Source: Conchocele bisecta (Eukaryota; Mollusca; Bivalvia; Lucinida; Thyasiridae). Taken from it: DNA of 64,000 nt. Where the stretch lies: contig CM055265.1 of the NCBI GenBank assembly GCA_029237695.1, forward strand, positions 114,302,067 to 114,366,066, read 5' to 3'. The notes beneath the pieces were generated by a model, which saw only the letters and a list, made by a program, of their open reading frames with translations, had not been told where the DNA came from and made no database searches. A program made the translations under genes and the position numbers. Positions 33,702-47,700 of the stretch are shown here, in pieces; the first letter of the stretch is position 1; each line of letters opens with the position of its first letter.

Positions 33702-33738
33702 TTGACACAGTTGACGCGCACCTGTTTCGGGGCGAGTT
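33702..33738 (-). CDS. SDR dehydrogenase, 37-bp microexon C
   Basis: Acceptor ATTTTCAG, donor GTGAGT. It encodes (E)LAPKQVRVNCV(N), the segment linking the catalytic helix to the NPG loop. The LAPKxVRVNxV motif is typical of classical SDRs. Both split codons (G|AA for Glu, AA|T for Asn) are completed by the neighbouring exons. A 14-bp-arm hairpin lies 44-76 bp upstream of its acceptor, and a transposon end lies 14 bp past its donor. Confidence 0.92.
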
Positions 33739-33781
33739 CTGAAAATAACGAAATGTAATCTTCACCCTGTGCAACCCGATA

Positions 33782-33814
33782 CAAGAAACACGAATTCGTG
33801 ATTCGTGTTTCTTG
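33782..33814. repeat. Short hairpin upstream of microexon C
   Basis: Arms CAAGAAACACGAAT / ATTCGTGTTTCTTG with a 5-base loop, in the branch-point region of the 21.8 kb intron on the minus strand. Confidence 0.7.
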
Positions 33815-33899
33815 CATAGGCTTACAGAGGGTGGTTAATTATGCTAAAACATTGTTCATGGTAAAGTGCCAATTCATATTTAGCCCGCTTACACGAAGT

Positions 33900-35200
33900 A
33901 CATGGACAACTAATGGCATACATCCGGACTCGTTGATGTCACCCACTTTGACATTTAGATAAATTTCTAACTTCTGTTTTCTGTGATAGAGCGTATTGAT
34001 ATTTCACACATGCATTCCTCCGGCGATCCTCTATCATTATGTGACAAATACACGACCCTCCGACCCACAGTAATTCCAAGGTCAATGTCACAACACATAA
34101 CATTGGGGACAATTTTAACATTTCTGTTTCCTTTAATATAATGTCTTGATATTTCACACTTTCACACATTCATTCATGTGATGGCAGAGCCATGCTACGC
34201 AACATCTTTCATCGTTCGTCCCCCGCTAAATTCAAGGTCAATGTCACAAACTGTGAGTGTTAACAAAACTTAGCATTGCGGTAATTTGTTTGATAACTTT
34301 TGTTCCCCGGAAACAAAAGTTATCAACAAAATTACCGCAATGGTTGACTCGATATTTCACACAATCATGCATTTTGGGGCGTTCCTCGATCAGGCTGTGG
34401 CAAAGCAATGATCGATCATACGATCACCAGTGATACAAGGTCAATATCTCAAATTTAACGTTGATGAAAATGTCGTATACATGTATTTCACATATGCATT
34501 CAACTGATGGTCCATTACATGTAGTAACCATCGATTGATAACATGTGTATAATACTGAAAAATGCTTGCGTACTAACCCCTAGTTATTTGTATACGCCCG
34601 TTTGAACAAGAGTTGTCAGAAGACAACGAAGCTCGCCTTCACTCAAACTTGGAACAGTTGCATAAAAAACATGAATATTATATAACTTGACCTTGGGTTA
34701 AGGGGCATGCGGTGGACCTTGACATTGGGGCCAGTGGTGCAAGGTGGGTCGTGGGTTTGCTATAGCATAATATAGCATATTAAGATGAATGCATGTATGA
34801 AATATCAATGCGCTCCCTGAAAACAGAAGTAAAACAAAATTTAACCCAACTTTAAGTTTATGAACGCACTAAGTTGGTGATTTTCTACAGCATGATAGCT
34901 ATTCACATGAGGAATGCATGTATGAATGTGCTAAGTTTGTGTCCTTCACCTTGGGGAAAGAGGTGGGGGGGGGGGGGGTTGGTCATGGATTTGCGGTAGC
35001 ACAATAGAGGACCATCACATGAATGCATGTATGAAATATCAAAGCGTTCCCTGTAAATTTACCCAACGTTAAGTTTATGAATGTGCTAAGTTTGTGACCT
35101 TGACCTTGGGGTAAGGGTTGGGTGGAGAGTCATGGATTTGCTACGACATGATAGAGGGTCATCTGAGGATTGCATGCACATGTATTATGTATTCACCGTG
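33900..35200. repeat. Degenerate tandem repeat region, about 160-175 bp units
   Basis: Units with GAATGCATGTATGAAATATC, GTTTATGAACG-GCTAAG, GTGACCTTGACCTTGGGG and TCATGGATTTGC run forward at about 34680-35175. Inverted relatives lie at 33900-34260. A perfect palindrome (34274-34342, pivot TTGTTCCCCGGAAACAA) and a G run (34967-34978) lie within. Confidence 0.65.
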
Positions 35201-35204
35201 TACG

Positions 35205-35770
35205 GGTGAGCAGGCGGGCGGCGGGCGTCCGACGGGCGGCGGGCGTCCAACGGGCGCTCTGACACAGCTTGTCCACGTAATAACTAGAGTTCTACTTGAC
35301 GTATTGTAACCAAATGTGGTATACATGTTTATCACGGTTCTCATTTTCAAAAATGTCTGATGACTTATCTCCCCTTGGTGGCCATTTTTCATGTTTAACA
35401 CGGCAAGACGAATACTCTCCGATTACCTATCTCCTCTTGGCGGGCATGTTTAATATTCGCACTTTGTATCCTTGTCCACACTATTAATAACTCCAGTTCT
35501 ACTTGTCCGATCATAACCAAATTACATGTTTATCACGGCCAGACAAAGAAGCATATTCAAAATTTTCCGACCACTTACTCCCCTTGGCGGACATTTTTAA
35601 TTGTCGCACTCTGTATCATTGTCCACGCAATAACTCAAGTTCTACTTGACGGATCGTAACCAAATTCGGTATACGTGTTTATCAATGCAATATGAAGAAC
35701 GCTATTGGTTTTCAGTGACTTATCTCCCCTTTTTGACTAGCATTGCCTTGACGGGCGTATATTGTGACCT
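35205..35770 (+). repeat. GC-rich patch and three-unit tandem repeat
   Basis: 35205-35255 is GGGCGGCGGGCGTCC repeated. Units of roughly 145-200 bp then share TAACT-AGTTCTACTTG, GTAACCAAAT, TGTTTATCACGG and ACTTATCTCCCCTTGG (about 35275, 35475, 35630). Confidence 0.65.
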
Positions 35771-36050
35771 TCGGCACTCTTGTTCAGTATTATAAACATG
35801 TGTTTTACTAATCCCCGTGAATATCTGGTTATAGGACGATCTCCGTGCAAATCAAGACAAAACGACTTTATCACGTGGTGTATTCTTACATATCTACATG
35901 CTCCCAAAGTCAGCAAATGTTCTGCAAAACATAATCACTGAAGCTGCTATATTTAGCATTCATCGTCACAAATGAGTATTTAAATTTAATAATTAGTGAT
36001 AATTGGAATGAAGAACGCGACATTCGCTAAAATTAGACAATGCCATCTAG
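35771..36050. other. No recognisable feature
   Basis: Nothing recognised. Confidence 0.4.
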
Positions 36051-36655
36051 GGATCATTTTCACCGATCACGGATGTGGGGGTGTGCGTAATGTAGCATCA
36101 TCCCTAGACAAACATTGATGTGAAATATTATCAAAGTCTGGCAAGGGGTTAAAGAGATATTGTGGAAAAAAACAATAACTTTAACGCATTTCTGTTACAA
36201 AACCGGTGAACATTACAAGTAAATAAATGACATTGACCTTGAGAATAATTTGGATGTGGGGGTGTGCGTAATGAAGCATCATCCCTAGACAAACATTGAT
36301 GTGAAATATTATGAAAGTCTGGCAAGGGGTTCAAGAGATATTCTGAAGAAAAAAACAATAACTTTAACGCATTTCTGTTACAAAACCGGTGAACATTACA
36401 AGTAAATAAATGACCTTGACCTTGAGAATAATTTGGATGTGGGGGTGTGCGTAATGAAGCATCATCCCTAGACAAACATTGATGTAAAATATTATCAAAG
36501 TCTGGCAAGGGGCTAAAGAGATATTGTGAAAAAACAATAACTTTAACGCATTTGCCTTAAAAAACCGGACGACGCGGACGACGACGACGCGGATGACGAC
36601 GACGACGGAAAAAGCGCCGACTATAGTCGCGCCTCTGCTAAAGCAGGCGCGACAA
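36051..36655 (-). repeat. Tandem repeat, about 181 bp, with GACGACG tail
   Basis: Near-identical units marked by GGATGTGGGGGTGTGCGTAA at about 36073, 36251 and 36434. It ends in a GACGACGACGCGG tract and a short inverted CTATAGTCGCGCC / GGCGCGAC pair. ORFs 36149-36508 and 36364-36660 are read-through of the repeat. A related single unit lies at 56540-56720. Confidence 0.85.
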
Positions 36656-36779
36656 AACATGTTAACAATATTGTGTTCTAACAGGGAGTAAACATTGTTT
36701 TCAACTGATTTGTTCCCACTTATTGATACTTTTAGGTATACTATTTAATGTATTTATAGACCTTTCTACGTTACTTAAA

Positions 36780-37165
36780 CCTGTGGTCTACACATGTTAA
36801 ATGATACAAACATTTTACTGCTTATTTGAACATATGATGACTACCTGGCTAGTTGAACAATTCTGCAAAGAAAAGGAACTCTCTTATCTAATTACTGGCT
36901 AGTGATCACTATATATTGAATGTTACCAGCTGGGCCAGGGCGTTTCACTAAACTTCGTACGGTTACAAATGTTTTGTTACATGTTAAATGATACAAACAT
37001 TTTACTGCTTATTTGAACATATGATGACTACCTGGCTAGTTGAACAATTCTGCAAGAAAAGGAACTCTCTTATCTAATTACCTGGCTAGTGCTCATATAT
37101 ATTGAATGCACCCAGCGAGGCCAGGGGCCCGTTTCACTAAACTTCGTACGATACAAATGTTTTGT
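36780..37165 (+). repeat. Two-copy tandem repeat, about 189 bp
   Basis: Both units contain ACATGTTAAATGATACAAAC, GATGACTACCTGGCTAGTTG and a GTTTCACTAAACTTCGTACG end near their right edge. A truncated MITE end was apparently duplicated with its flank. Confidence 0.75.
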
Positions 37166-38428
37166 TACAAATATGTTTATGAATTGGTTCCTCAAATTAA
37201 TATGAGTCACTAATAGTACCCTTGTCTATCTACATGTACACAGCATTATATGTGAACACTTCGCACGAATACAATGTTCGTAAGTACAAAATTATGATAG
37301 TCTCTAAATTTCATATTAACAATGTTTTCTTGTAAACCATTGAAATGTCAAGATGATCCTAAATGTGCACTTACGAACACCAATAAGCATATGAAGTTTC
37401 CAGGAAATCTGACTTACGGTTACAGAGATAGTATGTATCTGAAAACTTTAACGCAAATTTTGACAACAAAATTAACACAAACTTCTAAGTCATTTGATCT
37501 TGACCTTTGGGCACAGGGGCCGCATGAGTGGGATACAGCATGTATATGTCGATGATGACTAATAAGCATATGAAGTTTCAAGTCAATTTGAGTTAGGACT
37601 GCAGAGATATAAGGTATTTAAAGACTTTAACGCAGATTTCGGACGGACGGACGGACGACACACGGACGTTCAAACATTTGGGAGTTATGAGCTATTTGTT
37701 CTTTAAAAGATCAAAGGAATAGCTCCTAAATTTCAATACAATTACGAGCTAACTGAATAATACAAAGGAATCTTTTGTTCCTAACACCGCCCCTAAGCAT
37801 CTAAACCCCCGATGTTGACCCAGACTGACGCACGGACGGACGCAGACACCCGGACGTCATTGTGATCACTATGTCTCGCTTTCCGCAAGCGGGCTCGACA
37901 GTAATCATTTAGTAATAATTATTTTACTGATAGTGACTCGCTGTGGTACATGTATCAGGCTATTTTCATACGCAAATGAGGCATGATATTTCATAAAATA
38001 TTCGACCGATTATAAAGTTTGATCATTGCACATCAGAAAATGAATGCAAATAATAAATAGAAATGTCCATTAACATATTAAGGAAACACGGTTATCGCCC
38101 CCGATATCAGTGTGGAAATTTACGTCTGATATAAAATGTATAATAATGCTCATTAATATGTGGGGGTAATGGTGAATGAATTTTTATTTTGCTAGAAAAT
38201 GTCTCAGATGATGTATCTGATATAAAGAACATGTTGTGCCTACTGAGTGGGCATGTACCTTTAAATTTAGATAACATTTAATATTATCTAAAAAAAAGAC
38301 TGTTTCGTGAAACAGACAGTAGTTAGGTATGTTCTTTGCCAGTAAGATAGCAAAATTATAGATAACATCTTGTAACACTAAATGCGCAGTTGTGATGTTT
38401 GTTTTCGATAAACAGAACACCGACTTGT
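37166..38428. other. Intron with decayed repeats
   Basis: A GTTTCACTAAAC MITE fragment (about 37270-37380), two diverged units with AATAAGCATATGAAGTTTC (37380, 37560) ending in GACGGACGGACGG (37650), and a second tail GCACGGACGGACGC (37830). A CTGTCTG element remnant (GTTTCGTGAAACAGACAG) lies at 38303-38320. No gene. Confidence 0.5.
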
Positions 38429-38673
38429 TGAACCCTTTAAACGCTACAAACCTCTATAGTGGTGTTTGCAAACAGTGTAGATCCTGATGAGCCGAGTCTT
38501 AGCGAGCCGTCTCATCAGAATCTGCACATTTTGCAAATAATTTTCATATGTTTTAGAAGAAAAAAAAAACCTTTTTATAAATTGACGAGTCAGAAAATCA
38601 TTTTGTGACGATTGGATTTGTTGGAAAATGAACGTATTAATCCATTCCAGTTACTTAGGGGTGAAAGGGTTAA
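38429..38673. mobile_element. MITE with TTAACCCTTTCA ends, copy 2 (inverted)
   Basis: Ends TTGAACCCTTTAAACG and GGGGTGAAAGGGTTAA, hairpin GATCCTGATGAGCCG..CTCATCAGAATC. Inverted relative to 1375-1612. Confidence 0.75.
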
Positions 38674-38732
38674 GTTGCTCATTACACTGATGTTATTTCG
38701 TTTGACCGATGGAACGCCAATGGAAGTTTTGT

Positions 38733-38786
38733 TTTTGTTTTGTTTATTGGTATTTAACGGCCTATCAACAGCTAAGGTCATGTAGG
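38733..38786 (+). mobile_element. SINE head fragment at the satellite edge
   Basis: TTTAACGGCCTATCAACAGC and TAAGGTCATGTAG match the SINE heads at 13905 and 57232. The 54-bp array starts at the very next bases. Confidence 0.7.
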
Positions 38787-41700
38787 GCTGGAGTAATGGG
38801 CATTATGGGAATCCTAGATACGTTAAGATATGTGACTGGGACTGGAGTAATGGGCATTATGGGAATCCTAGGTACTTCAAGATATGTGACTGTGACTGGA
38901 GTAATGGGCATTATGGGAATCATAGCTACTTCAAGATATGTGGCTGTGACTGGAGTAATGGGCATTATGGGAATCATAGGTACTTCAAGATATGTGACTG
39001 TGACTGGAGTAATGGGCATTATGGGAATCCTAGATACTTCAAGATATGTGACTGTGACTGGAGTAATGGGCATTATGGGAATCATAGCTACTTCAAGATA
39101 TGTGACTGTGACTGGAGTAATGGGCATTATGGGAATCCTAGTTACTTCAAGATATGTGACTGTGACTGGAGTAATGGGCATTATGAGAATCATAGCTACT
39201 TCAAGATATGTGACTGTGACTGGAGTAATGGGCATTATGTGAATCCTAGATACTTCAAGATATGTGACTGTGGACTGGAGTAATGGGGCATTATGGGAAA
39301 TCCTAGATAACTTCAAGAAATGTGACTGTGACGGAGTAATGGGCATTATGGGAATCCTAGATACTACAAGATATGTGACAGTGACGGATAATGGCATTAT
39401 GAGAATCCAGATACTTCAAGATATGTGACTGTGACTGGAGTAATGGGCCGATTATGGGAATCCTAGCTACTCTAAAGATTGTGACTGTGACTGGAGAATG
39501 GGCATTATGAGGGAAATCCTAGATACTTCAAGATATGTGACTTGTTGACTGGAGTAATGGTGCTTTATGGGAATCTTAAGATAAACTTCAAGATATGTGA
39601 CTGTCACTGGATTAATGGGCATTATGGGAATCATAATGGATATTCAAGATTATGTGGGAACGGTGACCTGGAGGTAATGGGCATTATGAGAATTCTAGAT
39701 AACTTCTAAGATATGTGACTGTGACTGGAGTAATGGGCATTATGGGGAATCCTAGATACTTCAAGATTATGTGGGAACTGTCACCTGGAGTTAATGGGCA
39801 TTATGGGAATCATAGATACTTCAAAGATAATGTGACTGTCACTGGAGTAATTGGGCATTATGGGAATCCATAGGATAACTTCAAGATATGTGGACTGTGA
39901 CTGGAGTAATGGGCATTATTGCGGGAATCCTAGAATATTTCAAGATATGTTGACTGTGACTGGAGTAATGGGGCATTATTGGGAATCCTAGATACTTCAA
40001 GATATGTGTACTGTCACTGGAGTAATGGGCATTATGGGAATAGATTACTTCAAGGATATGTGGGAAACCTGTGATGGAGTAATGGGCTTTATGGGTATTC
40101 CTAAGTACTTCAAGGATATGTTACTGTGATGGAGTAATGGGCATTATGGGGAATCTAGATAACTTCAAGGATATGCTGACTGTTGACTGGTAGTAATTGG
40201 GCATTTTGAGAATCCTAGAGACTTCAAGATATGTTGGACTGTGACTGTTAGTAATTGGCTTATTGGGATCCTAGGGAAATACCTTCAAGATATGTGACTG
40301 TTGACTGGAGTAAATGGGCATTATGAAGGAATCCTAGATACTTCAAGATATGTTGACTGGACGGGAGTAATGGGACATTATGAGACTCTTAGGTGGGAAA
40401 CCTTAAGATATTGAACTGTTGGACTGGTGTAATGGGGCATTATGGGAATCCTAGATACTTCAAGATATGTGAACTGTGACCTGGAGTGAATGGACCAGTT
40501 ATGAAGAATCCTAGATACTTCACGATATGTGACTGTGACTGGAGTAATTGGGCATTATGGGAATCCTAAGATACTTTCAAGATATGTGGACTGTCACTGG
40601 AGTAATGGGCATTATGGGAATCCTAGGTGGGGATACTTCAAGAATGTGGACCTGTTGAATGGGTAGTAATGGGCCAATTATGAGAATCCTAGGTACTTCA
40701 AGAAATATGTGACTGTGACTGGGAGTAATTGGGCATTATGGGAATTCCTAGATTACTTCTAAGATATGTGAACTGTCCACTGGAGTAATGGGCCTTATTA
40801 TGGAAATTCCATAGCTTAACTTCAAGATATGTGGACTGTGAACTGAGTAATGGGCATTATGGGAATCCTAGGATATTCAAGATAATGTGGGACTGTGGAC
40901 TGGAAGTTGGAGGCATTAATGGGTATCCAAGATACTTCAAGATATGTGACTGTAAACTGGAGTAATGGGCATTAGGGGAATCCTAGATAACTTCAAGGAT
41001 CAATGGAAATGTGACTGTAGGGTAATTGGGCATTATGGGATTCCTAGGTACTTCAAGATATGTGACTGTGACTGGAGTAAACTGCGGGCATTATGGGAAA
41101 TTCTAGGTACTTCAAGATATGTGACTTGCTGGGAATGGAGTAATGGGCATTATGGGAATCTAGTTTACTTCAAGGATATGTGAACTGTGGACTATTAGTT
41201 GGGAATGGGCCATTATGGGAATCTTGTAACTTCAAGACATATGTGACTGTGAACTGGAGTAATGGGCATTTTGGGAAATCCTCAGGGATACTTCAAGTTA
41301 TGTGGGAACTGTGACCTGGTTGTAATGGGCTTATGGGAATCCTAGATACTTAAGAATATGGCTGTGACTGGAATAATGGGCATTGTTGGGAATCCTAGTT
41401 ACTTCAAGATAATGTGGGCTATTGACTGGGAAGTAACGGGCCATTATGGGAATCATCAGCTACTTCAAGATTATTGTACTGTGACCTTTAGGGATTAATG
41501 GGACAATTATGGGAATCCATAAGGTTACTACATGATTATGTTGACTGGGAACTGGATTAATTGGGACATTAAGGGAATCCTAGATAAATCAAGATATGTG
41601 GCTGTGGACTGGATTTAAATGGACATTAATGGGAATCCTAGGATAACTTCAAGATATGTTACATGTGGACATGGTATTAAATGGGACATTATGGGAATTC

Positions 41701-44700
41701 CTAGGTTACTTACAAGAATATGTGGAACCTGTGGACTGGAGTAACGGGCATTATGGGGAATTAAATAGGCTACTTCAAGATATGTGGCTGTTGAACTGGG
41801 ATTAATGCACCATTATGAGACTCCTAGGTACTTCAATGATATGTGACTGTGACTGGTAGTATGGGCAATTTGGGAATCTAGATTTACTTCAAGGAAATTG
41901 TGCCTGTGACTGGAAGTAATGGGCATTATTGGGCATCCTAGTTAACTTCAAGATTATCTGGTATGACCTGGAGTAATGGGCATTATGGGATAATAGTTAC
42001 TTCAAGGGATAATGTGACCTATGACTGGAGTAATGGGCCTTATGGGAATTCTAGTTATTAAGATATGTGGCTGTGACTGGAGTAACGGGCATTTTGGGAA
42101 ATCATAGGCTACATCAAGATAAATGTGGCTGTGGGACTGGGATTAATGGATAATTATGGGAATCCTAGTTAACTTCTAAGATATGTGGACTGGTGACTGG
42201 GTAATGGGCATTATGGGTATTCCTAGGGCTACTTCCAAGATAATGTGAACTGTGGCTGGGTAAATCGGATATTATGGGAATCTAGCTACTTCAAGATATG
42301 TGTCTTTGGTCCACTGAGTGTTAATTGGATTATTATGGGAATCCTAGATACTTCAAGATTAATGTGGCTCTGTGGAGGTAAGGCATTAATGGGAATCCTA
42401 GATAATTCAAGTTATGTGGACTGTGACTGGAGTAATGAAGCATTATGGGAATCTTTAGCTACTTCAAGATTTGTGACTGTCACAGGAGTTAATGGTACAT
42501 TATGGGGAATCCTAAGATACTTCAAGATTATGTGTCTGTGGACTGGAGGTACATGGGCATTATGGGAATTCATTAGGTACTTCATGATATGTGACTGTTG
42601 ATTGGGTTAAGGGATTTTGGGAATCCTAGAATAACTTCAAGATATTGTGGCTGTGGACTGGAGTTAAATGGGGGGGGGGGGACATTATGGGAATCCTAGT
42701 ATTTACTTCAAGATTATGTTTGGCTGTGACTGGAGTAATGGGCATTATGGGGAATCAACTAGGGATACTTCAAGATTATGTGGAACTGTAACTGGAGTAA
42801 TGGGAATTATGAGAATCCTAGATACTTCAATGATAAGTGAACTGTTTGGCTGGAGTAATGGGCATTATGGGAATCCTAGGATACTTCAAAGGATATGTGC
42901 TGTGGCGTAGTTAATTGGGGCGCAGCACTATGGGTATTCTAGGATACCTCAAGGATTTGAGACGGTGACTGGAGTTAATGGGCATATGGGAATTCTAGAT
43001 ACTTTCAAGATTGTGGACTGTGACTGGAGTAATGGGCCATTATGGGGAATTCCTAGATACCTTCATTTCAAGATATGTGACTGTGACTGGGAGTAATGGG
43101 CATTATGGGAATCCTAAGGTTTACTTCAAGATAATGTGTCTGTGACTGGAGGAATGGGCATTATGGGGAATCCTAGTTACTTCAAGGATATGTGAACTGT
43201 GGACTGGAGTAATGGGCATTATGGTGGAATCCTAGTATTACTTCAACGATATGTTACTGTGACTGGAGTAATGGGCATTATGGTGGGAATCCGTAGATTA
43301 CTTCCAAGATATGTGACTGGTCCACTGGAGTTAATGGGCATTATGGGATCTTGGTACTTCAGTTTGTGAACTGTGGGACCTGGAGTTATGGGCTTTAATG
43401 GGACAATCCTAGATACTTCAAGATATGTGGACTGTTTGACTGGAGTTAATGGGCATTTTATGGGAATCCTAGATTACTTTCAAGAAATATGACATGTTCA
43501 CTGGAGGTAATGGGCATTATGGGAATCATAGATACTTCCAAGATATGTGACTGGTCACTGGCGAGTAATGGGCATTTGGGACTCCAGGTACTTCAGATAA
43601 ATGTGTACTGGGACTTGGAAGTAATGGGCCATTATGGAATCCTAGATACCTTCAACGATATGTGGACTGTCACTGGAGTTAATGGGACATTATGGGTAAT
43701 CCTAGATACATTCAAAAGATATGTTGGACTCTTGACTGGAGTAATGGGTCATTATGGGAATCCTCCAGAGAACTTCAAAGATATGTGGGAACTGTGATGG
43801 GAGTTTAATGGGCATTATGGGAATCCAGATACTTCAAGGATATGTGAACGGTGACTGGAGTAATGGGCATTATGAGGGAATCCTAGATACTTCAAGATAT
43901 GTGACTTTGGACTGTAGTAATGGCATTATGGAATCCTAGGATACTCATGATAATGGTGGACATTGACTGGAGGGTAATGGGCCATTATGGGAATCCTAGG
44001 TCCTTCAAGATAAATGGTGACTGTGACTGGAGGGTAATTGGACACTTATGAGGAACTCATAGGTACTTCAAGATATGTGACTGTGACTGGTAGTAATGTG
44101 GGCATTATGGGAATCCCTAGATACTGTTTCAAGATAAATGTTGGACTGTGACTGGGAGTAAAGGGACATTATTGAGGGAATTCCTAGTATACTTTCAAGA
44201 TATGGTTTGGACTGTGACTGGAGTAATGGGCATTATGGGAATCCTAGGATAACTTCAAGATAATGTGACTGTCACTGGAGGTAATGGGCATTATGGGAAT
44301 TCCTAGGTACTTCCAGATTGTTGACTGTTGACTGGTGTAATGGGCCATTATGAGAATCCTAGGTACTTCAAGATATGTGACTGAGACTGGAGTAAGGGGC
44401 ATTTATGGGAATTCTAGTACCTTCAAGATATGTGACTGTTGACTGGGTTAATGGGCATTATGGGGAATCTAGCTACTTCAAGATATGTGGACTGTGACTG
44501 GGTAATGGGCATTAATGGGAAATTTCCTAGATACTTCAAGATATGTGAAACTGTGACTGGAGGTAATGGGAATTAATGGGAATCTAGAAATACTTCAAGG
44601 ATAATGTGAACTGTTAAACTGGAGTTAATGGGGCCAATTATGGGAAATCCTAAGATTAACTTCTAGATATGCGACTGTGTAACTGGTAGTAATGGGCATT

Positions 44701-47700
44701 ATGGGAATCCTAAAGGTACTTCAAGATATGTGACTGTGACTGGAGTAATGGGCATTATGGGAATCCTTAGGTACTTCAAGATAAATGTGACTGTGGACTG
44801 GAGTAATGGGCCATTTTGGGAATCCTAGGTAACTTCCAAGATATGTTGACTTGGGACTGTAAGTTATGGGCATTAGGGATCCTAGATACTTCAAGATATG
44901 TGACTGTGACGGGAGTAATGGGCATTAATGGGAATCCTAGATTACTTCAAGGGATAATTGACCTGTGACTGGAGTAATGGGCATTATGGGAATCCTAAGA
45001 TCTTTCAAGTTATGTGACTGGTTTGACTGGAGTATAATGGGCATTTGGGTTATCCTAGTTTAACTTCAAGATAATGTGGCTGTTGACCTGAGTAACGGGC
45101 ATTAATGGGAATCAATAGTACTTCAAGATATGTGGCTGTGACTGGATTAATGGACATTGCTGGAATTTCCTAGGGATACTTCAAGTATGTTGATGTGGGA
45201 ACTGGGAATTAATGGACATTTTGGGAATCCTAGATTACTTAAAGATATGGGCTGTGACTGGATTAATGGACATTATGGGAACCTAGATACTTCAAGAATT
45301 TGTGGCTGTGGCTGGAATTAAGGGACATTATGGGAATCCCTAAGTTACCTCAAGATATGTGGCTGTTTGACTGGGAGTAACGGGCCATTTTTTTTTAATT
45401 GGGAATCATAAGCGGTTACTTTCAAGATATGTGGTGTGACTTGGATTAATTGGACATTAATGAGGGACTCTATTACTTCAAGGGAATCCTATGTGACTGT
45501 TGACTGTAAGTAATGGGCTTATGGGAATCTAGATACTTCAAGATTTGTGATGTGACTGGAGTAAATCGGGCACTTAATGGGAATCCTAAGTACCTTCTAA
45601 GATTATGTGGCTATGGCTGGAGTAATGGCATTATGGGAAATCTAGGGTTACTTCAAGTATGTGACTGTGACGGAGTAATGGGCATTATGGGAAATCCTCA
45701 GATTTACTTCAAGATAATGTGGCTGGGAACTGGGAGTAACGGGCTATTAGGAATCATAGGCTACTTCAAGATAATGTTGGGCTGTGATGGCTTTATTGGG
45801 AATATATGGGAATCCTAAGATTCTTCAAGAATATGTGAACTGTGTCTGGAGAAATGGGCATTATGGAATCATAGCTTCTTTCAGGGATATTGTGAACTGG
45901 TGGCTGGAGTAATGGATATTATGGGAATTCCATAGGGCTAACTTCCAAGATATGGTGAACTGTCAACTGGAGTAATCGGATATTTGGGAATCCTAAATAC
46001 TTCAAGTTATGTGGCTCTGACTGGAGTTAATGGGCATTAATGGGAATCCTAGATAACTTCAAGATATGTTGACCTGTGACTGGAGTAATTGAAAGGGCAT
46101 TAATGGGGGAATCTAGCTAACTTCCAAGTATGGTGACTTGACACTGGAGTAATGTACATTATGGGAATCCTAGATACTTCACGATATGTGTCTGTGACTG
46201 GAGTAATGGGCATTATGGGATTATAGGGTAACTTCATGATATGGTGACTGTTTGACTGAGTAATGGCATTTTGGGGAATCCTAGATACTTCAAGATATGT
46301 GGCTAGTGACTGGTGTAATTGGGCAATAATTGGGAATCCTAGATTACTTAAAGGATAAATGTGGCTGTGAACTGGAGTTAATGGGTCATTATGGGAATCC
46401 TAGATAAACTTCAATGATAATGTTGACTTGTGACTGGAGTAATGGGCCATTAATGAGGAATCCTAGATACTTCAAGATATGTGGAACTGTGACCTGGAGG
46501 TAAATGGGCATTTATGGGAATCCTAAAGATAACTTCAAGATATGGTCACTGTGGACTGTTAGGGTATATGGGCATTATGGGAAATTCTAGGGTTACTTCA
46601 AGATTATGAGAACTGTTGACCTGGAGGTAATGGGCATTTATGGGAATTTTTCTAGTACTTCAAGATATGTGACTGTGACTGGAAGGTAATGGGCATTATT
46701 GGGAATCTAGGGATAACTTCAAGATATGTGACTGTGACGGAGAATTGGGCATTATGGGGATTCCTTTAGGTACTTCAAGTTTGTGACTGTGACTGGAGTA
46801 ATTGGGCATTATGGGAATTCCTAGGGTTAAATTCCAAGATATGTGATGGTGACTGGAGTAATGGGCATTAATGGGAATCCTAAGATTACTTAAGATATGT
46901 GACTGTGAATGGAGTAAATGGGGCACTTATGGGAAAATACCCAAGGCTACTTCAAAGATATGTGACTGGTGACTGGAGTAATGGTGGGCATTATGGGAAT
47001 TCATAGTAACTTCCCAAGATATGTGGACTGGACGGGAGTAATTGGGCATTAATGGGAATCATAGATACTTCAAGATATGTGGCCTGTGACTGGAGTAAAT
47101 TGGGCATTTATGGGAATCCTAGGTTACTTCAAGTATATGTGGACTGTGACTGGAGTAAATGGGCATATGGGAATTATAGGGAAGTACCTTCAAGATATGT
47201 GACTGTTGACTGGAAGTAATGGGCAAAATTATGGGATTTCCTAGTTACTTCAAGATTATTGTGACTGAGGGATGGTAAATGGGCATTAATGGGAATACTA
47301 AGGGTTTTTCAAGATATGTGACTGTGACTCGTGTAATGGGATTATGGGAATTCTAGGTACTATCAAGATTGTGGACTGTGACTGGGTAATGGGTTATGGG
47401 AATCCTAGGTACTTCAAGATTGTGACTGTTGACTGTAGGGTAATGGGCCAATTATGGGAATCCTAGGTACTTAAAGATATGTGAACTGTGACTGGAAGTA
47501 ATGGGCATTTGGGGAATCCTAGGTTACTTCCAAGATATGTGGACTGTGAATGAGTAAATGGGTCATTTAATGGAAATCCTAGGTACTTCAAGATAATGTG
47601 ACTGGTACTGGTAGTAATTGGGCATTATGGCGAATCCTAGGTACTTCAAGAATATGTGGACTGTGACTGGAAGTAATGGGGGGGCAATTTTGGGATCCTA

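Noticed and set aside
36149..36660. Minus-strand ORFs of 119 and 98 codons with repeated LPDFHNISHQCLSRDDAS-type segments
   Set aside because: Read-through of the 181-bp tandem repeat.
38787..39240. CRISPR-like regular array
   Set aside because: The 54-bp units are contiguous with no unique spacers, and the genome is an animal one.
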